64,000 nucleotides of DNA from Pseudomonas sp. 5P_3.1_Bac2 (GCF_025465995.1 NZ_JANLNY010000030.1:62001-126000); one strand, 5' to 3'; shown: positions 17,201-26,057, counted from the first letter of the stretch. The notes: generated from the sequence alone by a model not told the origin. Made by a program: numbers and translations.

Positions 17201-19166
17201 GTTTGGCGCTGGCGAAGCGAAAACCCTGGTCGCCGCGCCACTGATTGCCGAGCTGTCGGCGCCGCGCTTCTTAGCCGGCGGCGATAACACCCAGCTGGCG
17301 CTGGACCTGCACAACCTCTCCGGGCAGGCTCAGCAGCTCGACGTGCAGGTCGACGCCACAGGGCAGTTGCATCTGGCCGCGGGGCAAAGCGCCTACCGTC
17401 AGGTGCTGCAACTGGCCGACAACGCCCGGGAGATTCTGCATATCCCGGTCAGCGCCGCTGATGGTTACGGGCAGGGCCAGATCCGTGTGCGGGTCAATGG
17501 CCTGACCCTGCCGAACGAGGCGCCACCGGCCTTTAGCCGCGAGTGGCAAATCGGCGTGCGACCGGCCTATCCGGCGCAGCTCAAACACTTTCGCGCGGTG
17601 CTCAAAGATCAGCCATGGCAGTTGCCGGCAGAGGCCTTAAGCGGCTTTGCCCCAGCCGGTTTGGAGGCGCGCTTGGTGCTGTCGGGACGGCCGCCGCTGA
17701 ACCTGGCCGAGCAGATCCGTGCGCTCAAAGCCTACCCCTATGGTTGCGCTGAGCAGACCACCAGTGGCCTGTATCCGGCGTTGTATGCCGACGCCGCGCA
17801 GCTGCAACAGCTGGGTATCGAGGCCGAGCCGGACGAGCAACGCCGCCGCGCCATCGAGCTGGGCATCGAACGCTTGCTCGGCATGCAGCGCTACAACGGC
17901 AGCTTCGCCCTGTGGAGCGCCGATGGCGATGAGGAGTATTGGCTGACGGCCTATGTCAGCGACTTCCTCCTGCGCGCTCGTGAGCAAGGCTTTGCCGTGC
18001 CCAAACAGGCGCTGGATAAAGCCCAGCAGCGCTTGCTGCAATACCTGCAGCAGAGCGGCTTGATCGAGCTCAGCTACAGCAGCAATACCGCGCAAAGTGC
18101 CTTTGCCGTGCAGGCTTATGCCGCCTACGTGTTGGCGCGCAGTCAGCAAGCCCCGCTGGGCGCGCTGCGCAGTCTGTATGACCGGCGCAGCGAGGCAGCC
18201 TCGGGCCTGCCCTTGGTGCAGTTAGCGATTGCCTTGCAGAAGATGGGCGATCAACCGCGCGCCGATGATTTGCTCAGTGCCGGCCTGGCCCGTGGCCGCA
18301 ATAACGACAGCTGGTTGGGCGACTACGGCAGCGACTTGCGCGACCAAGCGCTGATCCTTGCCCTGCTGGAGGAGCATGACCTGGCCGCCAGCAGCCGCGA
18401 GCAGCGTTTGTTTAAGCTGGCCGATAGCCTGGCCGCGCAGCAGTGGTTGTCGACCCAGGAGCGCAATGCCCTGTATCTGGCCGGGCGCAGCTTGCTGAGC
18501 AAGCCGGAGGCCAAGTGGCAGGCACAGCTGCAAAGCGCCAGCCTGAACTTTGTGCTGAACAACGCGCGCAGTGGTTTGAAGCTGGATGGCAAGGATCTGA
18601 GTTTGCCGCTGAGCATCAGCAATCAGTCGGCGGATGCGGCCAATACCGCGCTGTACCAGCAACTGACCCTGTCTGGTTACCCGTCTCAAGCGCCGGCGGC
18701 CAGCTCGGAGAATCTGTGGATTGAGCGGCAGTATCTGAACGCCCAAGGCGAGCCGCTGGACTTAACCCATCTGCGCAGCGGTGAGCTGGTGTTGGTGCAT
18801 ATCGCCGTGAAAGCTAAACAGCGGGTGCCGGATGCCTTGGTCGTTGATTTGTTGCCAGCGGGCCTGGAGTTGGAAAACCAAAATCTGGCGCAAAGCTCGG
18901 CCAGTCTCAAGGACGCCAGCAGCGATGTGCAGCAGTGGTTAGAGGCCATGCAGAACGCCAACATCAAGCATCAGGAGTTCCGCGCTGATCGCTACGTGGC
19001 GGCGTTGGACGTGGACAGCTATGGCGTTAGCCATTTGCTCTACCTGGCCCGCGCGGTCACCCCCGGCAGCTACCGGGTGCCGGCGCCGCAAGTGGAGTCG
19101 ATGTACCGGCCCAACTGGCAAGCCTTGGGCAACACGCCAGGGCGCCTGCAGGTCAATCCGCGCTAA
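14241..19166 (+). CDS. Bacterial alpha-2-macroglobulin-like lipoprotein (thioester type)
   Basis: About 1641 residues. The ATG at 14241 (GGGAG upstream) opens a lipoprotein signal peptide with lipobox LSAC at about 15-18. The following Asp would by the usual rule favour inner-membrane retention in the periplasm. Macroglobulin-like domains follow, and the thioester site is CAEQ at about residue 1169 (YPYGCAEQTTSGLYPALY), the protease-trapping bond of this family. A helical thioester domain and a receptor-like C-terminus complete it. The family partner is PbpC, which lies downstream at 20755 but is separated by minus-strand genes. Proposed role: trap proteases that breach the outer membrane while PbpC repairs peptidoglycan. 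Confidence 0.93.
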   Translation: MPNKGLLLALALSVLSACDSSTSDPAQVTVTPPTSTSSTVPVKPELDTKALAARYVGRELSVADVSEVQLEGASALSVSFSIPLDPQQKLSERLHLVDSKNGKVDGAWELSDNLMEARLRHLEPQRKLVLTVDAGLKAVNGVSLAQEHVARLTTRDLQASVGFASRGSLLPTRLAEGLPVIALNVAQVNVEFFRIKPEQLPRFLSNWGTSSNLDNWTASELLPLADLVYGGRFALNPQPNTRETVLLPIAGLEPFKQPGVYLAVMREAGAYSYSQPATLFSLSDIGLSARRYRDRLDVFTQALDGGDALSKVTLQLLDDKGQVLAEGHTDGDGHAQLPLPAKANVLLAQQGEQTSLLRLNSAALDLSEFAITGAKAHPLQFFVFGPRDLYRPGEAVLLNGLLRDADGRPIKNQPVNVEVRRPDEQVSRKFVWQGDESGFYQYALQLADEAPTGRWQLLLDLGDGKPQLYEFSVEDFLPERLALDLTGSKEALSPADALKVKVSGRYLYGAPAAGNSLLGQLYVRPLREAVASLPGYQFGSVIEDDLKEDIELDELQLDEQGKAELNIDSRWSEAKSPLNLIVQASLQESGGRAITRRYSQAVWPAPRLPGVRGLFTGEEVDADGLAEFEVLVADAAGNKLSADQLSVRLIRERRDYFWNFSEGDGWSHDYTEKFLTLDQQELKLEAGKTAKVSFPVEWGPYRVEVIDNATGMLSSLRFWAGYRWQDNADGGAVRPDQVKLALDKPAYSDGDTAQVTVTPPAAGKGYLMVESSEGPLWWQEIDVPAEGKTFDIPMAKEWARHDLYISALVIRPGERKANVTPKRAVGLLHLPLERNERKLNLTLTAPEKIRPQQTLKVKLNAKQADGSPAKQAHVLVAAVDAGILNITEYVTPDPFAGFFGRKAYGADQLDIYGQLIEAGQGRVAKLAFGGDAALAPGGKRPDTSVLIVALQSQPVTLNEQGEGEVSLEIPDFNGELRLMAQVWSDEQFGAGEAKTLVAAPLIAELSAPRFLAGGDNTQLALDLHNLSGQAQQLDVQVDATGQLHLAAGQSAYRQVLQLADNAREILHIPVSAADGYGQGQIRVRVNGLTLPNEAPPAFSREWQIGVRPAYPAQLKHFRAVLKDQPWQLPAEALSGFAPAGLEARLVLSGRPPLNLAEQIRALKAYPYGCAEQTTSGLYPALYADAAQLQQLGIEAEPDEQRRRAIELGIERLLGMQRYNGSFALWSADGDEEYWLTAYVSDFLLRAREQGFAVPKQALDKAQQRLLQYLQQSGLIELSYSSNTAQSAFAVQAYAAYVLARSQQAPLGALRSLYDRRSEAASGLPLVQLAIALQKMGDQPRADDLLSAGLARGRNNDSWLGDYGSDLRDQALILALLEEHDLAASSREQRLFKLADSLAAQQWLSTQERNALYLAGRSLLSKPEAKWQAQLQSASLNFVLNNARSGLKLDGKDLSLPLSISNQSADAANTALYQQLTLSGYPSQAPAASSENLWIERQYLNAQGEPLDLTHLRSGELVLVHIAVKAKQRVPDALVVDLLPAGLELENQNLAQSSASLKDASSDVQQWLEAMQNANIKHQEFRADRYVAALDVDSYGVSHLLYLARAVTPGSYRVPAPQVESMYRPNWQALGNTPGRLQVNPR

Positions 19167-19176
19167 GACCGCGTAC

Positions 19177-19205
19177 GGTGCAAGCGCCGCACAGGCGCTT
19201 GCACC
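19177..19205. repeat. Palindromic intergenic repeat, 12-bp arms
   Basis: GGTGCAAGCGCC (19177-19188) and GGCGCTTGCACC (19194-19205) are perfect arms around GCACA, just after the macroglobulin stop. The same palindrome, slightly decayed, recurs at about 50985-51017, 51178-51210 and 52614-52642. It probably serves as a transcript end here, without a T run. Confidence 0.75.
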
Positions 19206-19260
19206 ATTGCTGCGATGGTGCATGGGGTGAGGCTGGCGCTGTGTTGGGTCTGGCGCATTC

Positions 19261-19287
19261 CCGGATTACGCCGCTTTGCGGCTAATC
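19261..19287. repeat. Second palindrome, GGATTA...TAATCC type
   Basis: GGATTACGCCGC and GCGGCTAATCC flank a short TTT loop between the macroglobulin gene and the convergent thioesterase. Elements of this kind are common as intergenic palindromes in pseudomonads. May act as a transcript end or as a dispersed repeat. Confidence 0.5.
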
Positions 19288-19371
19288 CAGGCTACGGGGT
19301 GGGCAGGCTACGGGTTTGGGGTGAGTTTTTGCACCGTTAAAGGCACTCTTGTGCATCTATTGATGCGCGGC

Positions 19372-19818
19372 TTATTGATCCAGCCAGTTCGCCGTAGGGA
19401 AGGCTGCGCTGAAACTGCTGGGCATGGCCGCGACCTTGCCCAGCTTGTAGTTGAAGAAGACAAAGCCGGATTTGGCCAGGGCGATCAGCGTGTCGTCGGC
19501 AGGGCGGGTGATGCGGAAGATGATGTCGCCGCCGTATTTGTTGAGGTCCATGATCCCCACTTCAAACAGCAACTTATCGCGGGCATGGGCTTCTGCGCGG
19601 TACACCGTGGCCAGATCGGTAACGATAGCGCCGATGCCGTTTTCGGTTACATCTTCAACGCCGTAATCGAACAGAAAGCGCGAGCGGGCTTCAGAAATCA
19701 TCGAGATCATCGAGTCGTTGCCAAGGTGATTGGCGGCGTTGATGTCGGTTATCCGCACGGTGAGTCGGGTGCGGTAGTAAAACTGGTTTTCAGGGAGTTC
19801 TAGCGTTAACCGGGCCAC
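19372..19818 (-). CDS. Hotdog-fold acyl-CoA thioesterase (4HBT family)
   Basis: 148 residues from a GTG. The family hallmarks are the RITDINAANHLGNDSMISMISEAR helix region, where the aspartate/asparagine of a 4-hydroxybenzoyl-CoA-thioesterase-like hotdog would sit, and a C-terminal strand GFVFFNYKLGKVA. It should hydrolyse an acyl-CoA in the cytoplasm; the acyl group is not known. It sits on the minus strand in the gap between the macroglobulin and pbpC genes, convergent with the former. Confidence 0.75.
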   Translation of the reverse strand: MARLTLELPENQFYYRTRLTVRITDINAANHLGNDSMISMISEARSRFLFDYGVEDVTENGIGAIVTDLATVYRAEAHARDKLLFEVGIMDLNKYGGDIIFRITRPADDTLIALAKSGFVFFNYKLGKVAAMPSSFSAAFPTANWLDQ

Positions 19819-19914
19819 GTTGGCATCCGTCCAATGAGTAAGAAAGAACCAATCTTACCTGATGCCTATGGCTGGCGCGGTACACCGGCATCCCTGCGCG
19901 CTGTACCGGCCTTC

Positions 19915-20217
19915 TTACGCTGCCGGGTGTTGCTGGCGCTGGTAGAGAAACTCCAGCACGGCGCTGCGATAGCCGTGGTACTGGCTGTCGTTGGCCAGGG
20001 CCAGGCGGTTGCGTGGACGCGCCAGCTCGACCTTGACGATATCGCCCATGGTGGCGGCTGGGTTGCGGCGACGATCACCGAAGCCGAGTCGTTGAGCGCC
20101 ATAAAGCCAATGTTCAGCTGTGGTTTTTCTGGCACGCAGCCGTTGGCGGATAGCGGCATACGGGGTTTCCTCTGGCCACAACCAACTGCCGCACCCTTGG
20201 CGCCCACACTGGGGCAA
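19915..20217 (-). CDS. Possible small protein, unknown family
   Basis: 100 residues from a TTG; the frame is open about 20 codons further back to a stop near 20280. Third positions are GC-biased over the whole frame, especially in the second half (GDIVKVELARPRNRLALAND and the following SQYHGYRSAVLEFLYQRQ), which argues for real coding. The N-terminus has CGRQGC, a possible zinc-knuckle half. No good ribosome site is visible, so it may be a 5'-truncated remnant. A 555-base frame on the other strand overlaps it but has no typical protein composition. I do not recognise the family. Confidence 0.45.
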   Translation of the reverse strand: MPQCGRQGCGSWLWPEETPYAAIRQRLRARKTTAEHWLYGAQRLGFGDRRRNPAATMGDIVKVELARPRNRLALANDSQYHGYRSAVLEFLYQRQQHPAA

Positions 20218-20338
20218 GGGTCCGACAGCGTTGTCTGGAATAAGTCGTATAGGTCCCTGCGCAGGCAGCGACGAGGTTTAAACCGCATCCGCCGTTGGAC
20301 GGGTTATGCCTTGGGCCAAGCAAGGCATATGCCAGTGC

Positions 20339-20626
20339 TTAGGCGATCAGCCCGCCCAGCAGCCACAGGCCCAGCAGCAGCCAGATGATGGCGCGGATAA
20401 AGGCGCGGCGCAGCACGGCGCGCACGCCGAAATACATAAACAGCAGGCCCAGCACCAGCACCGCGATGTTCAGAAACGATGGCGTCACCCCTAGAGCCTT
20501 GGACAGGCCGTCGATAAAGCTGCCAATCACGCCGCCCATAGCGCTGAACAGGCCGCCGAGGTTGTCGACGATAAAGCGTATTACGGTGCCGAACGCTTGC
20601 CCTAAAGACTGAAAAAATCCATCCAC
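20339..20626 (-). CDS. Small hypothetical inner-membrane protein
   Basis: 95 residues. An amphipathic first half rich in glycine and phenylalanine (FFQSLGQAFGTVIRFIVDNL, GLFSAMGGVIGSFIDGLSKAL) is followed by two membrane helices (about 50-66 and 74-94: LNIAVLVLGLLFMYFGVRAV; AIIWLLLGLWLLGGLIA). The amphipathic part resembles pore-lining or membrane-curving segments, but no function can be assigned. It is divergent from pbpC, 128 bases away. The ATG has AGGGAA 13 bases upstream, rather far. Confidence 0.6.
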   Translation of the reverse strand: MDGFFQSLGQAFGTVIRFIVDNLGGLFSAMGGVIGSFIDGLSKALGVTPSFLNIAVLVLGLLFMYFGVRAVLRRAFIRAIIWLLLGLWLLGGLIA

Positions 20627-20754
20627 TGTCGTACTTCCCTTAAATCCGTGGTTGCTATGGCGTTAAATTGTTCGCCATTTGACACAATGGGCGGGTCGTT
20701 GTCGATTGCTGCCGTCGGCTTAGGAGCCAGCGTGAAGAAAGGATTGAATCACTT

Positions 20755-23124
20755 GTGACTGAGCCCGTAAGCCGTTTTGCGCCATGGCTGCGGGGTGTGG
20801 GCCGTTGGCTGCGTCGTCCGTGGCTGGCCTTGCCGCTGCTCAGTGTGCTGCTGCTAAGCCTGGCCGATCAGCTGTGGCCACTGCCGTTGCCCCAGGACGA
20901 CGCGGCGCGGGTGGTGCTGGCTGAAGACGGCACCCCGCTGTGGCGCTTTGCCGATGCTGGCGGGGTGTGGCGTTATCCGGTGACCCCTGCGCAGGTGTCA
21001 CCCTATTACCTGCAGGCGCTGCTGACCTACGAGGACCGCTGGTTTTATCAGCACCCCGGGGTTAACCCCCTGGCTCTGGGGCGGGCGGCCTGGCAGAACC
21101 TCAGCGGCGGGCGCGTGCTGTCCGGCGGCAGTACCTTGTCGATGCAGGTGGCGCGCCTGCTGGATCCGCACTCACGGAGTTACCCCGGCAAGTTCAAGCA
21201 GCTATGGCGCACCCTGCAACTGGAATGGCATTTATCCAAGGATGAAATCCTTAGCCTGTATCTGAATCGCGCGCCCTTTGGCGGCACTTTGCAGGGCGTG
21301 GCGGCGGCCAGTTGGGCCTATCTGGGCAAACCGCCGAGCCAACTGACCCATGCCGAAGCGGCGCTGTTGGCGGTGCTGCCGCAGGCGCCGAGCCGGCTGC
21401 GCCCGGATCGTCATCCGCAGCGCGCGCAAGCGGCGCGGGATAAGGTGCTGGCGCGTCTGGCTGAGTTCGAGGTGTGGCCGCGCAACGTGGTCGCCGATGC
21501 CCGCCAGGAGGCGGTGATCCTCGCCCCGCGTCAGGAGCCGCGCTTGGCGCCGCTGTTGGCCCGCCGGCTAAACCATAAAGGCAGTCCGGCGCTGATCCAC
21601 ACCACCGTCGATGCTGCCTTGCAACTGCGTCTGCAAGAGTTGCTGCTGGGCTGGCGCGCGCGTTTGCCGGAGCGCACTTCGGCGGCGATCTTGGTGGTGC
21701 AGCACGACAATATGGCGGTGCGCGCTTATGTCGGCTCGGTGGATATCAGCGACGCCAAGCGCTACGGCCATGTCGATATGATCAGCGCGGTGCGCTCGCC
21801 GGGCTCGACCCTCAAACCCTTTCTGTATGGCATGGCCTTGGATGAAGGGCTGATCCATTCCGAGTCGCTGCTGCAAGACGTACCCAGGCTGTACGGCGAT
21901 TACCGCCCGGGCAACTTCGCCGCTGGGTTTAGCGGGCCGGTGGCGGCCAGTTCGGCGCTGGCCTTGTCGCTGAATCTGCCGGCGGTGCAATTGCTCGAAG
22001 CCTACGGACCGAAACGCTTTGCCGGTGAGCTGCGCGGCGCCGGGGTGCCGCTGCGCTTGCCGGTGTTGGCTGAGCCGAACCTGGCATTGATTTTAGGTGG
22101 CGCCGGCAGCCGCTTGGATGAGCTGGTCAGCGGCTACAGTGCCTTCGCCCGGGGCGGCAAGGTGGCGGGGCTGCGCTTGCAGCCGCAGGCGCCGTTGCTC
22201 GAACGACCTCTGCTGTCGCCCGGCGCTGCGTGGATTGTGCGGCGTATCTTGAGCGGTCAAGCGCGTCCCGAGCAGGACCCACAGGTGGCCTTGCAACAGC
22301 GCCAGCAACTGGCCTGGAAGACCGGCACCAGCTATGGCTTTCGCGATGCCTGGGCGATTGGCGTGGGCCCGCGTTATTTAGTCGGGGTGTGGATCGGCCG
22401 GCCCGACGGCACCCCGGTGCCGGGCCAGTTTGGTTTGGCTTCGGCAGCGCCTTTGCTGCTGCAAGTGCATGACCTGCTGAGTAACCGTGATCGCCAGCGT
22501 GGTCTGCCGCTGCCGGCTGATCCACAACCGGCCAATGTCGGCGTGGCGGCGATCTGTTGGCCATTAGGTCAGCCCATGGCCAGGAACGATCCGAATTGTC
22601 GCCAGCAACGTTTCGCCTGGACCCTCGACGGCACCACGCCGCCGACCTTGCTGGCCAAGGAGCAACCGCTGGGCCAAGGCCTGCTCGAACATTATTGGCT
22701 GAATACGGCGGGGCAGCGTGTCGACCCCAGCTGTGCCGGCGCCCAGGCTCGTGAACTGGCGCTGTGGCCTGCGGCGGTGGAACCGTGGTTGGCTAAACGC
22801 GAACGGCGCAGTGCGCGCCTGCCCAGCGTGGCCCCGGACTGCCCGCCACAGCAGCTCAGTGCCGTGGCGCCGCTCAGCATTGTCGGGGTGCGGGATGGCG
22901 ATCACTTGCGCCGCGCTAATGCCAAGGGCGGGCCGTTGCTGCTGCGCCTGTCCAGCTTGGGTGGCAGTGGCCGGCTGTGGTGGTTCGTGAACGGCCAGCC
23001 GATTACCCCAGAGCCTGAGCAAGGCGCCTTCACCTGGGCTTTCGAGACCGCTGGCCGCTATCAAATTAGTTTGCTCGATGAGAGCGGCCAGACGGCCCAG
23101 GTGCACTTTAGCCTCAGCCAGTAA
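20755..23124 (+). CDS. pbpC: Penicillin-binding protein 1C (glycosyltransferase/transpeptidase)
   Basis: 789 residues: a membrane anchor at about 25-42, then a GT51 glycosyltransferase with catalytic Glu at about 93 (TYEDRWFYQHPGVNP) and the GGSTLSMQVAR motif. The transpeptidase carries SPGSTLKPF (active Ser about 351), SLN, and KTGTSYGFRDAW. A C-terminal PbpC-specific domain follows. It starts at GTG, overlapping by TTGTGA the stop of an eight-codon frame (GTG AAG AAA ...) just upstream that could couple its translation. It forms the conserved functional pair with the alpha-2-macroglobulin lipoprotein. Its 3' end overlaps the convergent diguanylate cyclase gene by 11 bases. Confidence 0.95.
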   Translation: MTEPVSRFAPWLRGVGRWLRRPWLALPLLSVLLLSLADQLWPLPLPQDDAARVVLAEDGTPLWRFADAGGVWRYPVTPAQVSPYYLQALLTYEDRWFYQHPGVNPLALGRAAWQNLSGGRVLSGGSTLSMQVARLLDPHSRSYPGKFKQLWRTLQLEWHLSKDEILSLYLNRAPFGGTLQGVAAASWAYLGKPPSQLTHAEAALLAVLPQAPSRLRPDRHPQRAQAARDKVLARLAEFEVWPRNVVADARQEAVILAPRQEPRLAPLLARRLNHKGSPALIHTTVDAALQLRLQELLLGWRARLPERTSAAILVVQHDNMAVRAYVGSVDISDAKRYGHVDMISAVRSPGSTLKPFLYGMALDEGLIHSESLLQDVPRLYGDYRPGNFAAGFSGPVAASSALALSLNLPAVQLLEAYGPKRFAGELRGAGVPLRLPVLAEPNLALILGGAGSRLDELVSGYSAFARGGKVAGLRLQPQAPLLERPLLSPGAAWIVRRILSGQARPEQDPQVALQQRQQLAWKTGTSYGFRDAWAIGVGPRYLVGVWIGRPDGTPVPGQFGLASAAPLLLQVHDLLSNRDRQRGLPLPADPQPANVGVAAICWPLGQPMARNDPNCRQQRFAWTLDGTTPPTLLAKEQPLGQGLLEHYWLNTAGQRVDPSCAGAQARELALWPAAVEPWLAKRERRSARLPSVAPDCPPQQLSAVAPLSIVGVRDGDHLRRANAKGGPLLLRLSSLGGSGRLWWFVNGQPITPEPEQGAFTWAFETAGRYQISLLDESGQTAQVHFSLSQ

Positions 23125-24280
23125 GGTCCATCCGCTGCGCTGCTGGAGGTTCAGGCAACTCCGCCACGTGCAGGCAGTTGCGGCCGGAATGTTTGGCCCG
23201 ATAGAGGGCGTCGTCGACGCGCTTAAAGAACATCTCCGGGTTGTCGTCGGCGCTGGCGCTGTAACTGCCGACGCCGACGCTGGCCGTCAGCACGAGGTGC
23301 AAACCGCTGACAGCAAAATGCTCTTGCGCCAGTTTATGGCGGAACTGATCCGCCAGCAGGCGGGCCTGCTCTAACGTCGTGTTGGGCATCAGCACGGCAA
23401 ACTCTTCGCCGCCCACGCGCAGCAAAATATCGCTGGCGCGGCGGAAGTACTGGCGCATGCGCTCGGCAAACGCGGTCAGGCAGGCATCACCACAGGCGTG
23501 GCCGTGGGCATCGTTGATCTGTTTGAAGAAGTCGATATCCACCAGCACCAGGGACAGCGGCTGTTGTTGCCGGTAAGCGTTGGACAGCAGCACCGGGAAC
23601 AGGCTGTTGAACTGATAGCGGTTGCCCAGTTGGGTCAGGCTGTCGGTGCGGCTTAGACGGTCGAGCTTGTCCTGCTGGCTGAGCAGTTGCAGCTCCATAT
23701 TGAGGTTGCGTTGATAGGCGCGGTGGCTGAACTTCAGCGCCAGTGACAGATAGGTCAGGTACAGCAGCAGGGAAATCAGCAGCGGATATTGCTCTCTCCA
23801 GTCAAACAACAGCACCAGCAGACCCGGAGTAAAAATCAGCAGCAGGGCGACATAGGCTTGCTGTTTGCGCATGGAAAAGTTGAAAACGATGGCGGTGCCG
23901 AAGGCGATGGTGCCCATCAAGGCGATGATCTCGGACTCACTGAACGACTCATGCCGCAAGGCCAGGGCATTGAGCAGCCCCCAACAGAGGGCGGTGGCGT
24001 GCATCAGGCACCAGTGGCGGACCAACCAGCGTTGCAGTTTGGCCTCGTTGTGGTCGCGCGGCACTGGATGATTAATCCGCAGATAGAGCAACAGCAGCAA
24101 CACCAGCACCCCGATCAAGCCAGGCAGCAGTAAGGCCTGTGGATCACTGCTGAAGAACCAGGTCAGCGGCCAAGCGAGAAGAAAATAAACTCCGCCCAAG
24201 GCTGAGCGCGAATAGGTGTCCTGTGCCTCGCGCCATAAAACAAAAACGCCGGGCAAACTGGGGACGCGGGAGTTATGCAT
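23114..24280 (-). CDS. Membrane-bound diguanylate cyclase (GGDEF)
   Basis: 388 residues. The N-terminal half has about six membrane helices (roughly 29-195) without a named sensor motif. A short coiled linker (MELQLLSQQDKLDRLSRTD) leads into GGDEF starting DSLTQLGNRYQFN. The active site is RVGGEEFAVL, and the inhibitory I-site RASD lies at the standard distance upstream, so both c-di-GMP synthesis and product inhibition should work. No EAL domain. Sensing input is unknown. The ATG lacks a clear Shine-Dalgarno. Confidence 0.92.
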   Translation of the reverse strand: MHNSRVPSLPGVFVLWREAQDTYSRSALGGVYFLLAWPLTWFFSSDPQALLLPGLIGVLVLLLLLYLRINHPVPRDHNEAKLQRWLVRHWCLMHATALCWGLLNALALRHESFSESEIIALMGTIAFGTAIVFNFSMRKQQAYVALLLIFTPGLLVLLFDWREQYPLLISLLLYLTYLSLALKFSHRAYQRNLNMELQLLSQQDKLDRLSRTDSLTQLGNRYQFNSLFPVLLSNAYRQQQPLSLVLVDIDFFKQINDAHGHACGDACLTAFAERMRQYFRRASDILLRVGGEEFAVLMPNTTLEQARLLADQFRHKLAQEHFAVSGLHLVLTASVGVGSYSASADDNPEMFFKRVDDALYRAKHSGRNCLHVAELPEPPAAQRMDLTG

Positions 24281-24381
24281 AACAAGGCAATCAATGGGCT
24301 ATGTCGGCTGAGCATAACCCGTTCGCCAGGAAAAAGCTGTCAAAAAGCCACCATTGTTTGTCGCCCTCAATGCCTTTTTAT

Positions 24382-24421
24382 AAGCGGCCAAATTCTTACT
24401 GTTCGCGGAATTTGACCGCTT
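24382..24421. repeat. Long inverted repeat between GGDEF and SulP genes
   Basis: AAGCGGCCAAATTC (24382-24395) and GAATTTGACCGCTT (24408-24421) pair over 14 bases with one mismatch, loop 12. It sits eight bases beyond the SulP stop, so it probably ends or protects that transcript; no T run follows. An operator role is the alternative. Confidence 0.5.
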
Positions 24422-24429
24422 GGTCAGGC

Positions 24430-25917
24430 TTAATGAAGGCCTTGGGCGGATGCCGCCGTGGCCTTATCGTGACGGGCGTATTGCTCGATCAGCACCTCAC
24501 ACTCCGGGCTGACTCCGTGCAATTGCACTTGGTTGCCTGCCTCGCGCAGTTTCTCCACCACCTTATCCAGCGCGGCGATGGCGGTGACGTCCCACAGCTT
24601 GGCGTGGTGCAGATCAATGCTGACGTGGCCGACGCGCTCTTGCAGATTGAAGGCGGCGACAAAACTGTCGGCCGAGCTAAAGAACACCTGGCCGCTCACC
24701 ACATAGTGGCGGCGTTGCCCGTCGGCGCTGAGGTGGCTGTGCACACTCAGCTGCTGACCCATTTTGTTGGCGAAAAACACGGCCGCCAGGACCACGCCGA
24801 CCAGCACACCCAAGGCCAGGTTATGGCTGTATACGGTCACCGCCACGGTGCTGAGCATCACCAGGTTAGTGGTCAGTGGCAGGTGTTTGAGGTCGCGCAG
24901 CGAGTGCCAGCGGAAGGTGCCGATCGACACCATGATCATCACCGCCACCAGCGCCGCCATGGGGATACGGCTGACCCAGTCGCTTAAGAACACCACCATC
25001 AGCAGCAACATACTGCCGGCCACCAGGGTCGACAGGCGGCCACGGCCACCGGATTTCACGTTGATCACCGACTGCCCGATCATGGCGCAGCCAGCCATGC
25101 CACCGAGCAAGCCAGAGGCGATGTTGGCCACGCCTTGGCCTTTGCATTCGCGGTTTTTATCGCTTTGGGTATCGGTCATGTCATCGATGATGGTGGCGGT
25201 CATCATCGACTCCAGCAAGCCCACCACGGCCAGAGCCGCAGCGTACGGGAAGATGATGCGCAGGGTCTCGAGGTTCAGCGGCACTTCGGGCAACAGGAAA
25301 ATCGGCAGGCTGTCCGGCAGCGCGCCCATATCTCCGACGGTGCGGATATCCAGGCCGAAGTAAATCGCCACCGCGCTCATGCTGAGGATGCACACCAGCG
25401 GCGAGGGCAGCAGTCGGCCAATCTTAGGCACATAGGGGAACAGGTAAATGATCGCCAGGCCCGTGGCGGTCATCGCGTACACCTGCCAGCTGACGCCGAT
25501 CAGCTCGGGTAGCTGGGCCATAAAAATCAGAATCGCCAAGGCATTCACAAAGCCGGTGACCACCGAGCGCGAGACAAAACGCATCAGGTTGCCCAGCTTG
25601 AGATAGCCCGCCGCGATTTGCAGCACGCCGGTCAGCAAGGTGGCGGCCAGCAGGTATTGCAGACCATGCTCCTTGACCAAGGTCACCATCACCAGCGCCA
25701 TGGCCCCGGTGGCGGCACTGATCATGCCCGGCCGGCCACCGGCAAAGGCGATCACCACGGCCATGCAGAACGACGCGTACAAGCCAACCTTAGGATCGAC
25801 CCCGGCAATGATGGAAAAGGCGATGGCTTCGGGGATCAGGGCGAGGGCGACGACTAGGCCGGCGAGGATGTCGCCGCGCAGGTTAAACAACCAGGTATTT
25901 TTTAACTGTTGCAGCAT
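24430..25917 (-). CDS. SulP-family anion transporter with STAS domain
   Basis: 495 residues. Hydrophobic core of 10-14 helices beginning LRGDILAGLVVALALIPEAIAFS, the SulP signature, then a C-terminal STAS domain from about residue 385 (VFFSSADSFVAAF, HHAKLWDVTAIAALDKV). Members carry sulfate, bicarbonate or dicarboxylates, usually with Na+ or H+; the substrate cannot be told from sequence. No carbonic anhydrase gene is adjacent. GGAA lies ahead of the ATG. Confidence 0.92.
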   Translation of the reverse strand: MLQQLKNTWLFNLRGDILAGLVVALALIPEAIAFSIIAGVDPKVGLYASFCMAVVIAFAGGRPGMISAATGAMALVMVTLVKEHGLQYLLAATLLTGVLQIAAGYLKLGNLMRFVSRSVVTGFVNALAILIFMAQLPELIGVSWQVYAMTATGLAIIYLFPYVPKIGRLLPSPLVCILSMSAVAIYFGLDIRTVGDMGALPDSLPIFLLPEVPLNLETLRIIFPYAAALAVVGLLESMMTATIIDDMTDTQSDKNRECKGQGVANIASGLLGGMAGCAMIGQSVINVKSGGRGRLSTLVAGSMLLLMVVFLSDWVSRIPMAALVAVMIMVSIGTFRWHSLRDLKHLPLTTNLVMLSTVAVTVYSHNLALGVLVGVVLAAVFFANKMGQQLSVHSHLSADGQRRHYVVSGQVFFSSADSFVAAFNLQERVGHVSIDLHHAKLWDVTAIAALDKVVEKLREAGNQVQLHGVSPECEVLIEQYARHDKATAASAQGLH

Positions 25918-26057
25918 GCTGATTCCGCAATAAGGCTAGGTGAGCAGGGCGCTTTGCCGTTCCCGCGCGGGGCCGTGGCCTGAGGGCGTAACACGGACAG
26001 CGGTGAAAGCGGCGCGCACCTTAGCACAGCCCCGTCTGGGCGCCTAAGGGCGGCGGC

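Noticed and set aside
19834..20388. 184-residue plus-strand frame
   Set aside because: Overlaps the small membrane protein and the better-supported minus-strand frame; no ribosome site or motif.
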